Origin: Pyropia yezoensis
Lineage: Eukaryota; Rhodophyta; Bangiophyceae; Bangiales; Bangiaceae
Reading direction: 5' to 3'
Length of the DNA: 64,000 bases
Assembly: GCA_009829735.1 (NCBI GenBank)
Contig: CM020619.1
Span: 3,912,590 to 3,976,589 of the forward strand
Shown here: one piece after another, positions 61,784-64,000 of the stretch
Numbering within the stretch: position 1 is the first letter of the stretch
How the letters are laid out: every line of letters begins with the position of its first letter
The notes under the pieces: generated by a model
Databases searched by the model: none
The model's input: only the letters and a program-made list of their open reading frames with translations
Told to the model about the DNA's origin: nothing
Position numbers and translations under genes: made by a program

Positions 61784-63931
61784 TTAGTAGGCAGTGAGCT
61801 CCTCCTCTGTCCATTGCTCTCCCGCAACAGTCACACCACCCGGCTCACACCCCGACCGATAGACAGGCGGGTCCTCAGCACCAATCTTCACGCCACCAAG
61901 AAGCATGTCACACAGCGTCGAGAGAGTATCGTCGGAGGACTTGGCACCACCCACCGCCTCGCTGCGACTGTAGACCACGTTGCGGGAGAAGCGAGTGGGT
62001 CCACTGGCCTCCCCGCAGCTCTCATCACAAAAAATGTGCACATAGTGCGTCTCCCCCGACATGGAGTAGGTCGGCCCGGGTTGAGGGGACTCGTTCCAGC
62101 TTGGCACCGCTTTGTCTTGTTGGTAGTCCGAGGAGACTTCGTGCCACTCAGTGCAGCACTTCACGCACATCAGCTCCTCTTGCGGGGTCAGGCGTAGGTC
62201 TGCAGGCTGATCCTCCATGGGCGCATTGCCCATCACCTCCGCAAACATGGCCGCCAGGTCCTCAAACCGCTTAGCGGCACCCGTCGTGCAGCCCCTGTGG
62301 TACATAATCGCGCAAGCGGCCTCGTCCTTGTGCTTGTCGAGCGCCAGCTTCAGGTCCAGAATGACCCCACGCGCGTCGTCAATCGCCTGCTGCCGCTCCA
62401 AGGATGCCTGGTCGTTCTGCTGGCGGTGGCGCTTGAGCACCATCTGCGCCTGACGAAGGTCAGCCAGAAAAAACCCGCACATTGCGCACGCGTCGGTCTT
62501 GTGAGGGTAGAGCGTGGTGTGCTCGTCGGAGGGCACGACGGTCCCCTCGATTTTCTTGGTAGACCCAAAGAGGGCCTTCAGCCAGCGCAAAGGGATGTCA
62601 CCATGCACCATGGGAAGACCGGCCGCAACCAGCGCCGCGTTGAAGCTGGAGGAGAAGGACAGTCGGGTGTCCAGCGGGTAGTTCCGGCTTGACCGCAGCA
62701 CCACCCACTTGGAGTCCAGGTAATAGGCAGCCCCGTGGAAGCGCCCCCACTTGTCCGCAGTCCGGCCCGTGGGGGAGCGATGCGCTCTGACAAACGCAAC
62801 AAACTTGGCACGCTCAGCCTCCTTGCGGTGGTTTGACACCATTACGGCCAGCCCGTGCTCAGTCACGTTGTCCACCACCTCCATCTCGTCGTCCCCGTTG
62901 GCCGCGCGAAAGTACTGCAGCGTCGACAGCAAACAGCCTTCGGGTCGCAGGATGCGGCAGACCAGGGTGTCAAGGTTGGGGCTCGACAGCATGTCGGACT
63001 TAGTCATCTTCTTGATCGGCGACTGGGCTGCATTCAGCGCGCGTCTGTGGCACCGTGCCAGCCACCAGTTTGAAACGATGAGGTGTCTACGGGCACAGGC
63101 CTCGTGTACGACCCAGTTTCCTCTCCCGTCAAACAGCAGCTCCACCACAGCGGCTCCCAGGCGCGCATAGTTGTACACCTCCTGGGCCGTCCCCTTCTTG
63201 TTCCCGCCGTTCTCCACGTACTGCTTCTCACGCGCCGTTCGGCGGGCCCCGACCACTCGGGCGTCAAACGTCCTCAGCACCGGGATGCAGCGACATTGCC
63301 CTGCAACAATAGTGGAGGTCTTGCTTGCCCCACGCACCGAGACAGCTTTCAGAGACACCCGGGGCGTGCCATTGGCGCATTGCTCGGGTAATGTGCACCT
63401 ACCACTGCCAGAGGACCGAGCACCTTCCATCTCGCCCCGCTGCAGGAAAGAGAGGCGGGTCTGCTTTCGGCGCTTGGCAGAAGGGGCGGCAGCGACCTTG
63501 TCCACGTCACCATGATCGCCGGCTCCATCGGTTGCATTCACCTCCCAGCTATCGCCCCGACCTTCAGCATCATCTTCATCTGCACCATCTTCAAGATCAG
63601 CAGGGAACTCATCGTCCACGTCACCCTCGACGACACCAAGCGACGGGTCCCCAGCGGTCGCAACTTGGGCGGCAGGGGCCAGCGGTACACAGGCAGCTCC
63701 AACGGGCGGGGCGGGTAGGATGCGGGAGCGAGTGCCCGGCGCGGCCAACAGCTGGACAAAGCGCCGCGCCTTCACAGGCTTGGCGCCAATCGAGTGTAGG
63801 TCCATCTCCGTGACGTAGTGTACGTCCTCCGCCGTCTCAACGCCGAGGGTGTCCACCAGGCCGCCCAAAAGGTGCCCAAAACGGTGCGCTTCCACCCACA
63901 TCTTGACCACCTCCATGCCGGTGGCGGCCAT
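61784..63931 (-). CDS. SAM-like, zinc-binding protein, possibly the N-terminal counterpart of the DUF7869-type gene
   Basis: This is 715 residues from the ATG at 63929-63931. An in-frame TGA (63992-63994) bounds the frame upstream, so it is not cut by the window edge unless spliced. Residues about 10-65 resemble a SAM domain (MWVEAHRFGHLLGGLVDTLG...TEMDLHSIGAKPVKARRF). An acidic stretch follows, then a nuclear-localisation and PIP-like patch, KRRKQTRLSFLQRGE. Residues about 230-480 are a globular region of ordinary composition. Around 485-560 comes a CAMCGFFLADLRQAQMVL helix-rich part with an HRQQ...DKHKDEAACA pattern. It is like the CxxC-helix region that precedes the catalytic half in DUF7869-type proteins. 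More Cys pairs (CVKCC) occur near the end. It may act with the neighbouring gene product on DNA. Family assignment is tentative; coding status is strong. Confidence 0.6.
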   Translation of the reverse strand: MAATGMEVVKMWVEAHRFGHLLGGLVDTLGVETAEDVHYVTEMDLHSIGAKPVKARRFVQLLAAPGTRSRILPAPPVGAACVPLAPAAQVATAGDPSLGVVEGDVDDEFPADLEDGADEDDAEGRGDSWEVNATDGAGDHGDVDKVAAAPSAKRRKQTRLSFLQRGEMEGARSSGSGRCTLPEQCANGTPRVSLKAVSVRGASKTSTIVAGQCRCIPVLRTFDARVVGARRTAREKQYVENGGNKKGTAQEVYNYARLGAAVVELLFDGRGNWVVHEACARRHLIVSNWWLARCHRRALNAAQSPIKKMTKSDMLSSPNLDTLVCRILRPEGCLLSTLQYFRAANGDDEMEVVDNVTEHGLAVMVSNHRKEAERAKFVAFVRAHRSPTGRTADKWGRFHGAAYYLDSKWVVLRSSRNYPLDTRLSFSSSFNAALVAAGLPMVHGDIPLRWLKALFGSTKKIEGTVVPSDEHTTLYPHKTDACAMCGFFLADLRQAQMVLKRHRQQNDQASLERQQAIDDARGVILDLKLALDKHKDEAACAIMYHRGCTTGAAKRFEDLAAMFAEVMGNAPMEDQPADLRLTPQEELMCVKCCTEWHEVSSDYQQDKAVPSWNESPQPGPTYSMSGETHYVHIFCDESCGEASGPTRFSRNVVYSRSEAVGGAKSSDDTLSTLCDMLLGGVKIGAEDPPVYRSGCEPGGVTVAGEQWTEEELTAY

Positions 63932-64000
63932 CACGTCCACACAATAGATCCGCACAGCCTCAGCCAACAGACCCCAGTGTGGGAGTGGCACTCAGCCCCT

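Noticed and set aside
1-64000. rRNA, tRNA and CRISPR arrays
   Set aside because: No rRNA blocks, no cloverleaf with recognisable T-loop and anticodon arms, and no regularly spaced direct-repeat array were found by eye; the 120-bp array at 59.7 kb is coding and has no spacers.

Overview
The window looks like nuclear DNA of a GC-rich photosynthetic eukaryote, most likely a bangiophyte red alga (Porphyra/Pyropia type). It encodes a cytosolic ribosomal protein (eL18), a nucleolar rRNA-processing factor (NOP9), a mitochondrial assembly factor (PET117-like) and a thylakoid-lumen cyclophilin (CYP38/TLP40-like). The genes have no introns or one short GT-AG intron, are rich in Ala, Gly and Pro runs, and are separated by long poly-C and poly-G tracts. 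A plastid host, few introns and a tyrosinase gene fit red algae better than volvocine green algae, but this is inference.

Region 1 (1 to about 27,150) is gene-dense host DNA. In order: 3' part of a CYP38-like gene (+), an unrecognised gene (-), a CCT-domain regulator (+), a PET117-like gene (-), an MFSD6-like transporter with one intron (+), NOP9 (-), eL18 with a start-codon-only first exon (+), a xanthine phosphoribosyltransferase with a long unknown N-terminal domain (-), a type II Golgi glycosyltransferase (+), a tyrosinase (-), and a poorly resolved RNase III-like and Ala/Pro-rich coding stretch (+).

Region 2 (about 27,150 to 59,300) is a nested island of mobile DNA, visibly richer in A+T. 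It holds small inverted-repeat elements, two related Ty3/gypsy retrotransposons about 10.7 kb long lying in opposite orientations (28,539-39,273 and 42,514-53,255), and a Tnp2-type DNA transposase gene between them that the second retrotransposon interrupts. It also has a 480-bp tandem duplication and an inverted-repeat element (about 57,500-58,935) carrying a piece of GC-rich host-like sequence. Both retrotransposons carry an extra long ORF in antisense orientation between pol and the 3' LTR, and a cluster of small palindromes sits where the two transcription directions converge.

Region 3 (59,308-63,931) has two long convergent genes. One has an integrase-like core resembling the C-terminal half of DUF7869-type proteins. 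The other has a SAM-like domain, a nuclear localisation patch and a CxxC-helical region resembling the N-terminal half of the same kind of protein. This pair and the antisense ORF of the retrotransposons are the best candidates for something not yet described. No rRNA, tRNA or CRISPR array was recognised.
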